From positions 43,684-107,683 of the forward strand of contig NZ_JAMTCF010000027.1 in NCBI RefSeq assembly GCF_024171695.1: DNA of 64,000 bases. The letters are read 5' to 3'. The DNA comes from Actinosynnema pretiosum. GTDB lineage: Bacteria; Actinomycetota; Actinomycetes; Mycobacteriales; Pseudonocardiaceae. Within the stretch, counting starts at the first letter, position 1. Every line of letters begins with the position of its first letter. Both the position numbers and the translations under genes were made by a program. This document shows, in pieces, positions 42,317 through 50,524 of the stretch. The notes under the pieces are model-generated. The model was not told the DNA's origin. It worked only from the letters and a program-made list of their open reading frames with translations, and ran no database searches.

Positions 42317-42481
42317 CGAGGACCTCCTCAGCCACCGGGTCAGGGGCTCAGCAGCGTATCCCCGCGAAGGGCCCCCACCACGCGCCCGAACAGGCCATCC
42401 TCGAACTCTGCCCACGGGGGCAGTTCGGAGAACGACCTGTTCGGCGCAGCGGTGGCAGCCTCGGTCTCGATCAGTCGCGCG

Positions 42482-43141
42482 TCAGAACAACCGGAACTCG
42501 TCCGGCTCGATCCCCCGCAGCGCGTCGTAGTCCAGCACCACGCACCGGATCCCCCGGTCCTCCGCCAGCACGCGGGCCTGCGGCTTGATCTGCTGCGCCG
42601 CGAACACCCCCCGCACCGGCGCCAGCAGCGGATCCCGGTTGAGCAGCTCCAGGTACCTGGTCAGCTGCTCCACCCCGTCGATCTCACCCCGCCGCTTGAT
42701 CTCCACGGCCACCGACTTGCCATCCGAGTCGCGGCACATCAGGTCCACCGGCCCGATCGCCGTCGGGAACTCGCGGCGCACCAGGGTCCACCCGTCGCCG
42801 AGGGTGGTCACGTGCTGGGCGAGCAGTTTCTGCAGGTCGGCCTCGACGCCGTCCTTCACCAGGCCGGGCTCGGGGCCGAGCTCGTGCTTCGAGTCGTGCA
42901 GCACCTCGTGCAAGGTGATGATCAGCTTCTCGCCCGCCTTGTTCTGCACGACCCACACGTCCGGGTCCTCGATGAGCCAGCACGGCGGGCTCATCCAGTT
43001 CAGCGGCTTGTACGCCCGGTCGTCCGAGTGGATCGACACCGAGCCGTCCGCCTTGATCAGCAGCAGCCGCTGGGCAGGCGGCAGGTGCGCCGTGAGGCGT
43101 CCGACGTAGTCGACCTGGCAGTGAGCGATGACGAGGCGCAC
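42482..43141 (-). CDS. nucS: Endonuclease NucS/EndoMS (non-canonical mismatch repair)
   Basis: A 219-residue enzyme that cuts DNA at mismatches such as G–T and replaces MutSL in actinobacteria. It has the N-terminal binding domain (LVIAHCQVDYVGRLTAHLP, RAYKPLNWMSPPCW). The RecB-like nuclease motif is PVDLMCRDSDGKSVAVEIKR. The conserved tract QLTRYLELLNRD precedes FAAQQIKPQARVLA. The GTG start lies 7 bases after TAGCCT. It is divergent from the Nudix gene. Full length, with no active-site loss seen. Confidence 0.93.
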   Translation of the reverse strand: MRLVIAHCQVDYVGRLTAHLPPAQRLLLIKADGSVSIHSDDRAYKPLNWMSPPCWLIEDPDVWVVQNKAGEKLIITLHEVLHDSKHELGPEPGLVKDGVEADLQKLLAQHVTTLGDGWTLVRREFPTAIGPVDLMCRDSDGKSVAVEIKRRGEIDGVEQLTRYLELLNRDPLLAPVRGVFAAQQIKPQARVLAEDRGIRCVVLDYDALRGIEPDEFRLF

Positions 43142-43320
43142 GCGGGACAGGCTACGGGGTGCGACCGCCACCGCACCGGCAGGTACCTTGCGGGTGTCGC
43201 GCGCGGGCGGGGTCCCCGGTGGCGCCGCACGTGCCTTCGGCCTCCGGTCCCCCTACCGGGTGGTGGTGTACTTCGGGCTGCGGGCGGGGGCGCCCGCTGG
43301 TCGGCACAGGGAGAGTGAGA

Positions 43321-43857
43321 GTGGAGACGCTCGGGTCACGCCAGGTCTACGCGAACCCGTGGATGACGGTCCGCGAGGACCCGGTCCGCAGGGGCGACGG
43401 CAGCACCGGGATCTACGGCGTGGTGGACAAGCCGGACTACGCGCTGGTCATCCCGCTCGACGGGGAGCGGCTGCGCCTGGTCGAGCAGTACCGCTACCCG
43501 ATCAAGCTCCGCCGCTGGGAGTTCCCGCAGGGCACGGCGCCGAACCTGGCCGCCGAGCCGCCGTCGGTGCTCGCGGCGCGGGAGCTGCGGGAGGAGACCG
43601 GGCTGCGGGCTGGTCGGATGGTGGAGCTGGGGATGCTCGACGTCGCGCCGGGCATGTCCAGCCAGCGCGGCCGGGTGTTCCTCGCGACGGACCTCGTGGA
43701 GGGGTTCCACGAGCGGGAGCACGAGGAGCAGGACATGCGCTCGGCGTGGTTCCCGAGGGCGGAGTTCGAGGCGATGATCGCGCGCGGGGAGATCACCGAC
43801 GCGCAGTCGATCGCCGCGTACACCCTGCTCCTGCTGCACGAGAACTCGCAGCCGTGA
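43321..43857 (+). CDS. Nudix hydrolase (ADP-ribose pyrophosphatase-like)
   Basis: A 178-residue enzyme. The Nudix helix is EPPSVLAARELREETGL, with all Glu residues present. The Gly that normally lies 6 residues before the first Glu is displaced by two residues (QGTAPNLAAE). EQYRYPIKLRRWEFPQG upstream is typical of the ADP-ribose/NudF group. The GTG follows GGGAGAG. Its stop overlaps the GNAT gene start (GTGA), so the two are coupled. Confidence 0.82.
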   Translation: METLGSRQVYANPWMTVREDPVRRGDGSTGIYGVVDKPDYALVIPLDGERLRLVEQYRYPIKLRRWEFPQGTAPNLAAEPPSVLAARELREETGLRAGRMVELGMLDVAPGMSSQRGRVFLATDLVEGFHEREHEEQDMRSAWFPRAEFEAMIARGEITDAQSIAAYTLLLLHENSQP

Positions 43858-44432
43858 GGCTGGTGACCGGGGACGGGCTGGGCGGCGCGGCGCCCGCGGG
43901 CGGCGGCGGTCCGGTGCGGGACGGCGCGGTGGAGCTGGGTTCCCCGCAGGTGCTGGCCGAAGCGCCCGCGCTGGCGGGGGTGCTGGTGGACGCGGTCGCG
44001 GGAGGCGCGTCCCTGGGCTTCCTGGCCCCGCTGACGCACGAGGCCGCCACGGCGTGGTGGCGGGCGCGGGCGGCGGCGGTGGCGAACGGGCGGCAGGCCG
44101 TGTGGGCGGCCAGGCGCGGCGGCGAGGTCGTCGGCACGGTGCTGCTGACCATGGCGCAGGCGGAGAACGGCCGTCACCGGGCCGAGGTGGGCAAGCTGGC
44201 GGTCCGCCGCGACGCGCGCGGCGCGGGCGTGGGCAGGTCGCTGCTGCGGGCGGTGGAGCGGGGCGCGGTCGCGCGCGGCGTCACCCTGCTCGTGCTGGAC
44301 ACCGAGACCGGTTCGCCCGCCGAGGGCCTGTACCGGTCGGCGGGCTGGTCGGAGGTCGGGTCGATCCCCGGCTTCGCGGCCGCCCCGTCCGGTGAGCCGC
44401 GCGCCACGACGGTGTTCTACAAGGCGCTGTGA
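43854..44432 (+). CDS. GNAT acetyltransferase
   Basis: A 192-residue protein. The acetyl-CoA motif VGKLAVRRDARGAGVGRSLL and later LVLDTETGSPAEGLYRSAGW mark a GNAT domain with an N-terminal extension of about 45 residues. The GTG overlaps the Nudix stop by 4 bases. Substrate unknown. A strong bidirectional terminator follows. Confidence 0.82.
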   Translation: MRLVTGDGLGGAAPAGGGGPVRDGAVELGSPQVLAEAPALAGVLVDAVAGGASLGFLAPLTHEAATAWWRARAAAVANGRQAVWAARRGGEVVGTVLLTMAQAENGRHRAEVGKLAVRRDARGAGVGRSLLRAVERGAVARGVTLLVLDTETGSPAEGLYRSAGWSEVGSIPGFAAAPSGEPRATTVFYKAL

Positions 44433-44459
44433 CGGTGCTCCGCGAGGCGCCGTGAGGCC

Positions 44460-44499
44460 GGTGGCCTGCGGGACCGCTCCGGTGGTCCCGCAGGCCACC
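44460..44499. terminator. Bidirectional terminator
   Basis: A perfect 16-bp stem GGTGGCCTGCGGGACC with an 8-base loop lies between the convergent GNAT and enoyl-CoA hydratase-like genes. Confidence 0.88.
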
Positions 44500-44504
44500 T
44501 CACC

Positions 44505-45272
44505 TCAGTCGCGCCACTCGGCGTCCCGCTTCTCCAGGAACGCCGCCATCCCCTCGCGCGCGGCGGGGGTCTGCGACGAGGCCGCCATGACCTCGGCCGC
44601 GATCGCGTAGGCCTCGGCCTCCGGCCGGTCCAGCTGCGCGTAGATCGTCTGCTTGCCCACGGCCTTGCTCGCCCGGCTGCCGCGCGTGGCGCGGGCCATC
44701 AGCTCGTCCACCGCCGAGTCCAGCCACGCCGACGGCACCACCCGGTTCACCAGGCCCCACTCCAGCGCGGTCTGCGCGTCGATCGGGTCCCCGGTGAGCG
44801 CCATCTCCATCAGCCGCTTGCGCCCCACCGCGCGCGCCACGGGCACGGCGGGCGTGTGGCAGAACCAGCCGCCCTTGCCGCCGGGCAGCGCGAACGAGGC
44901 GTCCTCGGCGGCCACCGCCAGGTCGCACGAGGCCACCAGCTGGCACCCGGCGGCCGTGGCCACCCCGTGCACCCGCGCGATCACCACCTGCGGCACCGAC
45001 TGGATCGTGCGCATCAGCTCTACGCACACCCGCAGCAGCTCCTGCACCCCGCCGAGGTCCCGCTCGGCGACGTCGGCGAAGTCGTGCCCCGAGCAGAACT
45101 CGGGCCCGTCCCCGGCCAGCACGACCCCGGCGGCGTCCGTGGCGGCCACCGCCCGGAACGCGGCCAGCAGCTCGGCGAGGTGGTCACCGGACAGCGAGTT
45201 CCGCCGCCGGGCCCGGTCCATGGTGATGCGCACGACGTCACCGGTGCGCTCGACGCTGATGTGCTCGCCCAT
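44505..45272 (-). CDS. Enoyl-CoA hydratase/isomerase family protein (ECHDC3-like)
   Basis: A 255-residue crotonase-fold protein. The CoA-binding loop GDGPEFCSGHDFADV and oxyanion segment GVATAAGCQLVASCDLAVAA are present. The catalytic Glu pair is not evident. Where hydratases have PExxxG, this protein has FALPGGKGGWFCHTPAVPVA, as in ECHDC3-like members. A standard hydratase reaction is therefore doubtful. TAGCGT lies 6 bases before the ATG. Confidence 0.8.
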   Translation of the reverse strand: MGEHISVERTGDVVRITMDRARRRNSLSGDHLAELLAAFRAVAATDAAGVVLAGDGPEFCSGHDFADVAERDLGGVQELLRVCVELMRTIQSVPQVVIARVHGVATAAGCQLVASCDLAVAAEDASFALPGGKGGWFCHTPAVPVARAVGRKRLMEMALTGDPIDAQTALEWGLVNRVVPSAWLDSAVDELMARATRGSRASKAVGKQTIYAQLDRPEAEAYAIAAEVMAASSQTPAAREGMAAFLEKRDAEWRD

Positions 45273-45328
45273 GCTTCGACGCTAGTGCCGCGTGATCGTC
45301 CCCGCACGGCTCCGGTCACACTCGTCGC

Positions 45329-45862
45329 ATGGACGACACCGCGCTGATCGTGATCGACGTGCAGCAGGGCTTCGCCGACCCGGTGTGGGGCGCCCGCAAC
45401 AACCCGGACGCCGAGGCGAACGTCGAGGCGCTGCAGAACGCCTGGCGGGGCCCGGTGGTGCTGGTGCGGCACGACTCGGTGGAGGAGGGCTCCCCACTGC
45501 GCCCGGACCGGCCGGGGAACGCGCTGCAGGGGTTCCTGGACGTGGAGCGGGCGGATCTGGTGTTCGGCAAGTCGGTGAACTCGGCGTTCCACGGCGAGGT
45601 CGACCTGGACGGCTGGTTGCGGGCGCGGGGCGTCGAGGAGGTGGTGCTGGTGGGGATCCAGACGAACATGTGCGTGGAGACGAGCGCGCGGGTGGCGGGG
45701 AACCTGGGGTACCGGGTGACTGTGGCGCTGGACGCGACGTGCACGTTCGACCTGGAGGACCTCACGGCGGACCAGCTGTCCCACGCGACGGTGGTCAACC
45801 TGAGGGGCGGCGGCTTCGCCCGGATCGCGTCGACGGCGGAGGTCCTGGCGGCGCTGCGCTGA
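45329..45862 (+). CDS. Isochorismatase-like cysteine hydrolase
   Basis: A 177-residue enzyme with the family triad: Asp in LIVIDVQQGFADP, Lys in VFGKSVNSAFHG and Cys in GIQTNMCVETSARVAGN, followed by a cis-peptide region. Members hydrolyse nicotinamide, isochorismate or other amides. The specific substrate is unknown. CACACT lies 6 bases before the ATG. Confidence 0.85.
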   Translation: MDDTALIVIDVQQGFADPVWGARNNPDAEANVEALQNAWRGPVVLVRHDSVEEGSPLRPDRPGNALQGFLDVERADLVFGKSVNSAFHGEVDLDGWLRARGVEEVVLVGIQTNMCVETSARVAGNLGYRVTVALDATCTFDLEDLTADQLSHATVVNLRGGGFARIASTAEVLAALR

Positions 45863-45947
45863 CCACTGCCCGCTGACCGCAGCCCGCCGCCCACCACCCA
45901 CGCGCGCCATTGCCGACCGGTGCGGGCGTGGAGGACCATTCAGGACC

Positions 45948-46244
45948 GTGACGACGCTCACCCCCGTGCTGCTGCTGGCGGTCGCCCTCGGCCTGCTGGC
46001 GCTGGTGCTGCGCTGGGCGTTCGGCGACGACAAGCGGGCCGTGCCGGACCACACCGGCACGGACTTCGGTCTGCTGCGCGAGGTCGCCCTGGTCCCGACG
46101 GAGGAGGCGGCCCAGGTCCTGCTGGCCCGCCTGCGCGCGGCGGGGTTGCGCGCGACCGCCGTCCGGCGGGACGGGGCCCATTTGCTGCTGGTGTTCCCGG
46201 CGGACGTGGCGGACGCGAAACTGCTGTTGCGCCGAGGGGCGTGA
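45948..46244 (+). CDS. Small membrane-anchored hypothetical protein
   Basis: A 98-residue protein. An N-terminal membrane helix (LTPVLLLAVALGLLALVLRW) is followed by a cytoplasmic alpha/beta domain (VALVPTEEAAQVLLARLRAA, HLLLVFPADVADAKLLLRRG), reminiscent of DUF2007-type modules. GTG start at 45948. No function is assignable. Confidence 0.62.
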   Translation: MTTLTPVLLLAVALGLLALVLRWAFGDDKRAVPDHTGTDFGLLREVALVPTEEAAQVLLARLRAAGLRATAVRRDGAHLLLVFPADVADAKLLLRRGA

Positions 46245-46297
46245 GAGCGCCGATTCCGGGTCCACGGGCTGAACGCGCGTCCTAAGCTGAGGCCGGG

Positions 46298-46315
46298 GGA
46301 ATCACCGGAATCACC
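46298..46315 (+). promoter_or_regulatory. Tandem GGAATCACC leader element, copy 2
   Basis: Two perfect GGAATCACC units follow a TAAGCT -10-like box at 46283–46288 and lie 19 bp before the ATG at 46335. They correspond to the element at 6733–6750. Confidence 0.5.
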
Positions 46316-46334
46316 AGCTCAGGGGGGCAAGATC

Positions 46335-46724
46335 ATGGAAGCGTGGAGCGCGCAGGCGATGGGCGCGATGGCGACGAGCGCCAACGCCTTGAAGGCACTG
46401 GCGTCCTCGGGCGGCTTCGCCATCTCGGGCAAGGGGGCGGAGCTCTACATCAAGGCGATCGACGAAGCACTGGTTGATCTACGAGGCATCCGTAGGGCGC
46501 TCGACAACATCCAACAGGAAACGAAGCTGGGAACGAGTCCTGACGCGATCGCCATGAGCAAGTACAACCTGGAGAACGCCACAGGCGGAAGAGGGACCAT
46601 CGGCATAGTTCCAGCGATCCAGCAGCTCACCAAAGCCCTGACCGAGGCCAGAGCCGCTATGGAGAAAGCGGTGGAAAACTATGGAGAAGTCGAAACCGAC
46701 GTTTCCGCCGGCCTCAAGTATTAG
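46335..46724 (+). CDS. Small helical protein with C-terminal YxxxE motif (cassette gene 1, copy C)
   Basis: A 129-residue protein without signal peptide, paralogous to the gene at 6778 over its whole length. Shared blocks are SGGFAIS, LGTSPDAIAMSKYNLENATG and GTIGIVPAIQQLTKALTEAR. Its last helix ends ENYGEVE, giving Y116xxxE120, a YxxxD/E-type pattern. A strong GGGGGG RBS precedes the ATG. The DUF3558-type lipoprotein gene follows 16 bp later. Family unknown. Substrate of a type VII system is a hypothesis. Confidence 0.72.
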   Translation: MEAWSAQAMGAMATSANALKALASSGGFAISGKGAELYIKAIDEALVDLRGIRRALDNIQQETKLGTSPDAIAMSKYNLENATGGRGTIGIVPAIQQLTKALTEARAAMEKAVENYGEVETDVSAGLKY

Positions 46725-46740
46725 CAGATTGGTCTATACC

Positions 46741-47262
46741 GTGAAGCTCTCCAGGGCTCTGCCCGTCCTGCTCTGCATCGCAGCCCTCTCCGCGTGCACC
46801 AGCACCGAACGTGGAACCGCCTCACCGGCTGGAACTCCGACGCAGGCATCTCCCACCGGTTCGCCCTCTGCCTCTTCCGGTCAGGGCCTGAACGCGCTCG
46901 ACGCCTGCGAACTGCTGAAGGGCATCAGCAGCACCGTCCCGACTCAAACCCCCAAGGAACTGGGGCAGCACGAGTGCGAGGCGGTCGTCAACCGCGACCA
47001 CACGATCGCCGTCAACATCCGCCCGGAACTCGGCTTGGCCGACTACAACCTCGGCAGCCAGGCAGAGCCCTCGGACACCACTATCGGCTCCCACGAGGGC
47101 AAACTGGTCAAGAAATCACTGACCGACCTCGACTGCACCGTGGTCATCGGTGTCGGTGAGAAAGCTCGGGTGGACGTGGTGGGCATCTCGGACGCGTCGC
47201 TGGACGAGGCCTGTTCGCTCGCCACCGAAGTCGCCACCGCGATCGAGCCCGAACTCCCCTGA
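46741..47262 (+). CDS. DUF3558-type lipoprotein (cassette gene 2, copy C)
   Basis: A 173-residue lipoprotein. It has MKLSRALPVLLCIAALSAC with the lipobox Cys at 19, a Ser/Thr/Pro spacer, and then DACELLKGISSTVP. Later segments RPELGLADYNLGSQA and VATAIEPELP match the lipoproteins at 7173 and 7968. The GTG at 46741 aligns with their starts. Partner of the small helical protein upstream. Ends at a terminator shared with murA. Confidence 0.75.
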   Translation: MKLSRALPVLLCIAALSACTSTERGTASPAGTPTQASPTGSPSASSGQGLNALDACELLKGISSTVPTQTPKELGQHECEAVVNRDHTIAVNIRPELGLADYNLGSQAEPSDTTIGSHEGKLVKKSLTDLDCTVVIGVGEKARVDVVGISDASLDEACSLATEVATAIEPELP

Positions 47263-47272
47263 AAAGCGAAAA

Positions 47273-47306
47273 GCCCGGCGCCCCCCAAAAAACCAGGGCG
47301 CCGGGC
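47273..47306. terminator. Convergent terminator between cassette C and murA
   Basis: A perfect 11-bp stem GCCCGGCGCCC / GGGCGCCGGGC with a 12-base loop containing six A. Confidence 0.85.
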
Positions 47307-47320
47307 CGACCCGCCAAACC

Positions 47321-48577
47321 TCAGACCGAAACCCGCTCCACAGTCGCCCCGAGCTTCCGCAGGTTCTCCACGAACCCCGGATACCCCCGCTCGATGTGGA
47401 AGATCTCGTAAACCTCCGTAGCCCCGTCCGCGCACAACCCGGCCAGCACCAACCCGGCCCCAGCCCGAATATCACTGGCCCACACCGGAGCGCTGGACAA
47501 CCGCTCCACCCCCCGCACCACCGCGTGGTGCCCATCGGTCCGGGCGTCGGCCCCCAGCCGAACCATCTCCTCGATGAACCGGAACCTCGCCTCGAACAGG
47601 TTCTCCGTGATCATCGACGTCCCCGCCGACACCGCCGACAGCGCGATCGCGAACGGCTGCAGGTCGGTCGCGAAGCCCGGGTACGGCAGGGTCACGAAGT
47701 CCACCGACTCCGGTCGCCCCTCCTGCACCACCCGGAACTCGTTCTCCCCGGTCGTCACCGTCGCCCCGGCCGTCCGCAGCTTCTCCAGCACCAGGTTGAT
47801 GTGCTTCGGGTCCACCCCGCGCACCGTGATGTCACCCCTGGTCATCGCCGCCGCGAACGCCCAGGTCGCCCCCACGATCCGGTCACCGATCACCCGGTGC
47901 TCGGTCGGGTGCAGCTCGGGCACCCCGTGCACGGTCAGCGTCGACGTCCCGGCGCCCTCGATCCGCGCCCCCATCTGCTGCAGCATCACGCAGATGTCGA
48001 CGATCTCCGGCTCACGAGCGGCGTTGTCGATCACCGTCGTGCCGTCCGCCAGGACGGCCGCCATCAGGATGTTCTCCGTCGCCCCGACGCTCGGGAAGTC
48101 CAGCCACACCTGCGCCCCGTGCAACCCCTGGGCCTCGGCGACCACGCACCCGTGCTCGATCTCGCTGTGCGCCCCCAGCTTGCGCAAGCCGCTCTGGTGC
48201 ATGTCCAGCGGCCTGCTGCCGATCGCGTCGCCGCCCGGCAGCGCGACCACGGCCCGCTTGCACCGGCCGACCAGCGGCCCCAGCACGCACACGCTGGCCC
48301 GCAGCTTGCCCATCGCCTCCGAGTCGGCCCGGTGGTTCAGCTCGGCCGGGGTGGTGATGGTCGCGACGTCGCCCTCGATCGTCACCTCGCACCCGAGGCT
48401 GCGCAGCACGTCCGCCATCAGCGGGACGTCCAGGATCTCGGGGCAGTTCGTGATGGTGGTGGTCCCCTCGGCCAGCAGCGCGGCGGCCATGAGCTTCAGG
48501 ACGCTGTTCTTCGCCCCGACGACGTCGACCTCGCCGACCAGGCGCGCGCCGCCCTGGACCCGGAAGTGCTCACTCAC
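47321..48577 (-). CDS. murA: UDP-N-acetylglucosamine 1-carboxyvinyltransferase
   Basis: A 418-residue first enzyme of peptidoglycan precursor synthesis, which adds enolpyruvate from PEP to UDP-GlcNAc. Motifs are GAKNSVLKLMAAALLAEG (Lys), LRASVCVLGPLVGR and LPGGDAIGSRPLDMH. The residue corresponding to Cys115 of E. coli is Asp117, as in M. tuberculosis, so fosfomycin cannot alkylate it. The GTG at 48577 follows GAGGAG by 7 bases. It is divergent from the cobalamin adenosyltransferase. Confidence 0.94.
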   Translation of the reverse strand: MSEHFRVQGGARLVGEVDVVGAKNSVLKLMAAALLAEGTTTITNCPEILDVPLMADVLRSLGCEVTIEGDVATITTPAELNHRADSEAMGKLRASVCVLGPLVGRCKRAVVALPGGDAIGSRPLDMHQSGLRKLGAHSEIEHGCVVAEAQGLHGAQVWLDFPSVGATENILMAAVLADGTTVIDNAAREPEIVDICVMLQQMGARIEGAGTSTLTVHGVPELHPTEHRVIGDRIVGATWAFAAAMTRGDITVRGVDPKHINLVLEKLRTAGATVTTGENEFRVVQEGRPESVDFVTLPYPGFATDLQPFAIALSAVSAGTSMITENLFEARFRFIEEMVRLGADARTDGHHAVVRGVERLSSAPVWASDIRAGAGLVLAGLCADGATEVYEIFHIERGYPGFVENLRKLGATVERVSV

Positions 48578-48659
48578 CAACGAACTCCTCGACTCTGGGT
48601 GGCGCTCATCCTACGGAGCGACCGGAGCCCCCTGGTTCCGGGCGGCCTATGGTGCCCGC

Positions 48660-49232
48660 ATGGCCGTTCACCTCACGAAGATCTACACGCGGGTAGGCGA
48701 CGACGGGACCACCGGTCTCGGCGACTTCTCCAGGGTCCCGAAGACCTCCCCCCGCATCGCGGCGTACGCGGACGCGGACGAGACCGGCGCGGTGCTGGGC
48801 GTGGCGATGGCCCTCGGCGACCTCGCGGACGACGTCAAGGCCGTGGTCCTGCGCGTCCAGAACGACCTGTTCGACGTCGGCGCGGACCTGTGCGCCCCGA
48901 TCGTCGAGAACCCCCAGTACCCGCCGCTGCGCGTCACCCAGGCCTACGTGGACCGCCTGGAGGCCTGGTGCGACGAGTTCAACGCCCGCCTCGGCAAGCT
49001 CGACTCGTTCATCCTCAGCGGCGGCACCCCCGGCGCGGCCCTGCTGCACCAGGCGCGCACGGTCTCCCGCCGGGCCGAGCGCAGCACGTGGGCGCTGATC
49101 GAGGCCGAGCCGGACACCACGAACCCGCTGACCGCGAAGTACCTGAACCGGCTGTCCGACCTGCTGTTCATCCTCGCCAGGGTCGCGAACCCGGACGGCG
49201 ACGTCCTGTGGAAGCCCGCCGACAACGCCTGA
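48660..49232 (+). CDS. Cob(I)alamin adenosyltransferase (PduO type)
   Basis: A 190-residue helical-bundle enzyme that makes adenosylcobalamin from ATP. Its N-terminal KIYTRVGDDGTTGLGDFSRV (ATP-binding loop) and C-terminal RTVSRRAERSTWALIEAEP plus LNRLSDLLFILARVAN are diagnostic. TATGGT lies 6 bases before the ATG. Located beside murA and the atp genes as in many actinobacteria. Supplies cofactor for methylmalonyl-CoA mutase. Confidence 0.93.
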   Translation: MAVHLTKIYTRVGDDGTTGLGDFSRVPKTSPRIAAYADADETGAVLGVAMALGDLADDVKAVVLRVQNDLFDVGADLCAPIVENPQYPPLRVTQAYVDRLEAWCDEFNARLGKLDSFILSGGTPGAALLHQARTVSRRAERSTWALIEAEPDTTNPLTAKYLNRLSDLLFILARVANPDGDVLWKPADNA

Positions 49233-49252
49233 GCGGCCCCACGCCCCGGAAA

Positions 49253-49296
49253 GCGCGAAGACCGCCCCGACCAGGTGTCGGCGGCGGTCTCGTCGC
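49253..49296. terminator. Probable convergent terminator
   Basis: An imperfect inverted repeat (AGACCGCC…GGCGGTCT extended by GCG ends) lies between the adenosyltransferase and the DUF2550 gene. Confidence 0.5.
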
Positions 49297-49308
49297 GTTC
49301 AGGGCCGT

Positions 49309-49743
49309 TCAGGAGGCCCAGGGGATGGATCGTCCCGGCGGGGCCGACTCCAGCCACGACAGGAACCCGGTCAGCGCGTCGGGCCCCATCGCGATCTCGA
49401 CCTCGCCGGAGGCGGTCGTGCACCTGAGCACCTGGGCGCCCGCGGGCATCGCGTACGCCTCGGGCTCGGTCGGCTCGCGCCGGGTGTCGATCTCGAAGTC
49501 GGACCGGTGGATCGTCCGGTCGGGCCCGGCCCGCAGGCTGAACACCCGGTACCAGGCGAACTCGTCCCCCCGGTACCGCCCGACCCCGAGCTGCCAGCCG
49601 CGACCGTTCTCCTCGGCCCGCACGCGCAGGGCCACGTGCACCCCGCCCGCGCGCAGCAGGCGAACCCGCCGCCAGGCCGTGTAGGTCAGCACCAGCGCCG
49701 CGAGGAACAGGACCACCCCGACCACTTCGGCGATCCCCACCAC
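49309..49743 (-). CDS. DUF2550 membrane protein
   Basis: A 144-residue protein. One N-terminal helix (VVGVVLFLAALVLTYTAW) is followed by a beta-rich domain with ENGRGWQLGVGRYRGDEFAW and DRTIHRSDFEID, matching DUF2550 (Rv1312-like). It sits downstream of atpC as in mycobacteria. Function unknown. Confidence 0.82.
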   Translation of the reverse strand: MVGIAEVVGVVLFLAALVLTYTAWRRVRLLRAGGVHVALRVRAEENGRGWQLGVGRYRGDEFAWYRVFSLRAGPDRTIHRSDFEIDTRREPTEPEAYAMPAGAQVLRCTTASGEVEIAMGPDALTGFLSWLESAPPGRSIPWAS

Positions 49744-49774
49744 GGCGCTGCCCCGTCTCCTCGGTCCAGGCCCG

Positions 49775-50140
49775 TCAGGCCGTGTGCCCGGCCGCCTTGA
49801 TGCGGGCCTGCGCCTTGAGCCGGTCCGCCCCCTCGGCGGACTCCAGCTCCCGCTTGGCCGCGTCGACGTCGATCTCGCGGGCGAGGTCGGCCTCCTCGGC
49901 GAGCACGCTCACGCTGTCGGCGGTCACGGACAGGAACCCGCCGTGCACGGCCGCCGCGACGACCTCGCCGTCGGTGGTCCGCACCTTGACGATGCCGCCC
50001 TCGACGAGCTGGGCGAGCATGGGCTCGTGACCGGGCAGGATGCCGATCTCACCCTCGGTCGTCTTCGCGACCACCGACTTCGCAGAGCCGGACCACAGGC
50101 GGCGTTCGACGGCGACGAGCTGGACGGTCATCTCGGCCAC
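49775..50140 (-). CDS. atpC: ATP synthase F1 epsilon subunit
   Basis: A 121-residue rotor subunit. The beta-sandwich starts MTVQLVAVERRLWSG and contains GEIGILPGHEPMLAQL. Two short C-terminal helices follow (DLAREIDVDAAKRELESA). The GTG at 50140 has GGGAG 6 bases upstream and gives the MAE start seen in mycobacteria. Unusually it lies 384 bp from atpD, behind a terminator, so it probably has its own promoter. Confidence 0.93.
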   Translation of the reverse strand: MAEMTVQLVAVERRLWSGSAKSVVAKTTEGEIGILPGHEPMLAQLVEGGIVKVRTTDGEVVAAAVHGGFLSVTADSVSVLAEEADLAREIDVDAAKRELESAEGADRLKAQARIKAAGHTA

Positions 50141-50524
50141 GTGCATCTCCCTCACTACAGGTCGAGTCGAACGCAGTCTAAACGGTCGCCACGACCGCGT
50201 GCCGCACCAGCCACCCCAAGCAGGCCCGCAGGGGCGCGGAACGCGGCGGAACCGGTCAAGAACCGGGCAGGACCGCACAGGCTCCCCCGCACGAACCCGC
50301 CCTGACCTGCGCAAACGTCGACACCGCCGGACCAGCCCCGCACCACCGCGATTCCACTGGAAAAACGAATAGCACCCATAAGGCCCCGACCGCCCGGCCA
50401 GTGACGTCACGCAGTGGAGTGCGTCACACGAACGAGGGGCCCTCACCTCGGGAACGACCGGGGAAAAGCGAAGAGGACCGCCCCCGAAGGGACGGCCCTC
50501 TCAGCGAGAACCAGCGGGCGGAGC
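50141..50524 (-). other. Long atpD–atpC spacer
   Basis: 384 bp without a convincing gene, where atpD and atpC normally almost touch. On the minus strand it holds a terminator after atpD and the palindrome GTGACGTCAC. It also has an imperfect inverted repeat (GTCACGCA/TGCGTCAC, around 50406–50427) and a TAGACT -10-like box about 35 bp before atpC. Confidence 0.6.
50473..50500 (-). terminator. UUCG-loop terminator after atpD
   Basis: On the minus strand a fully paired 12-bp stem (two G·U pairs) closes a UUCG tetraloop. It is followed by UUCGCUUUU. Confidence 0.8.

Noticed and set aside
50155..50379. 74-codon open frame in the atpD–atpC spacer
   Set aside because: No ribosome site, no hydrophobic or conserved pattern, and Arg/Gly-rich like random high-GC frames.
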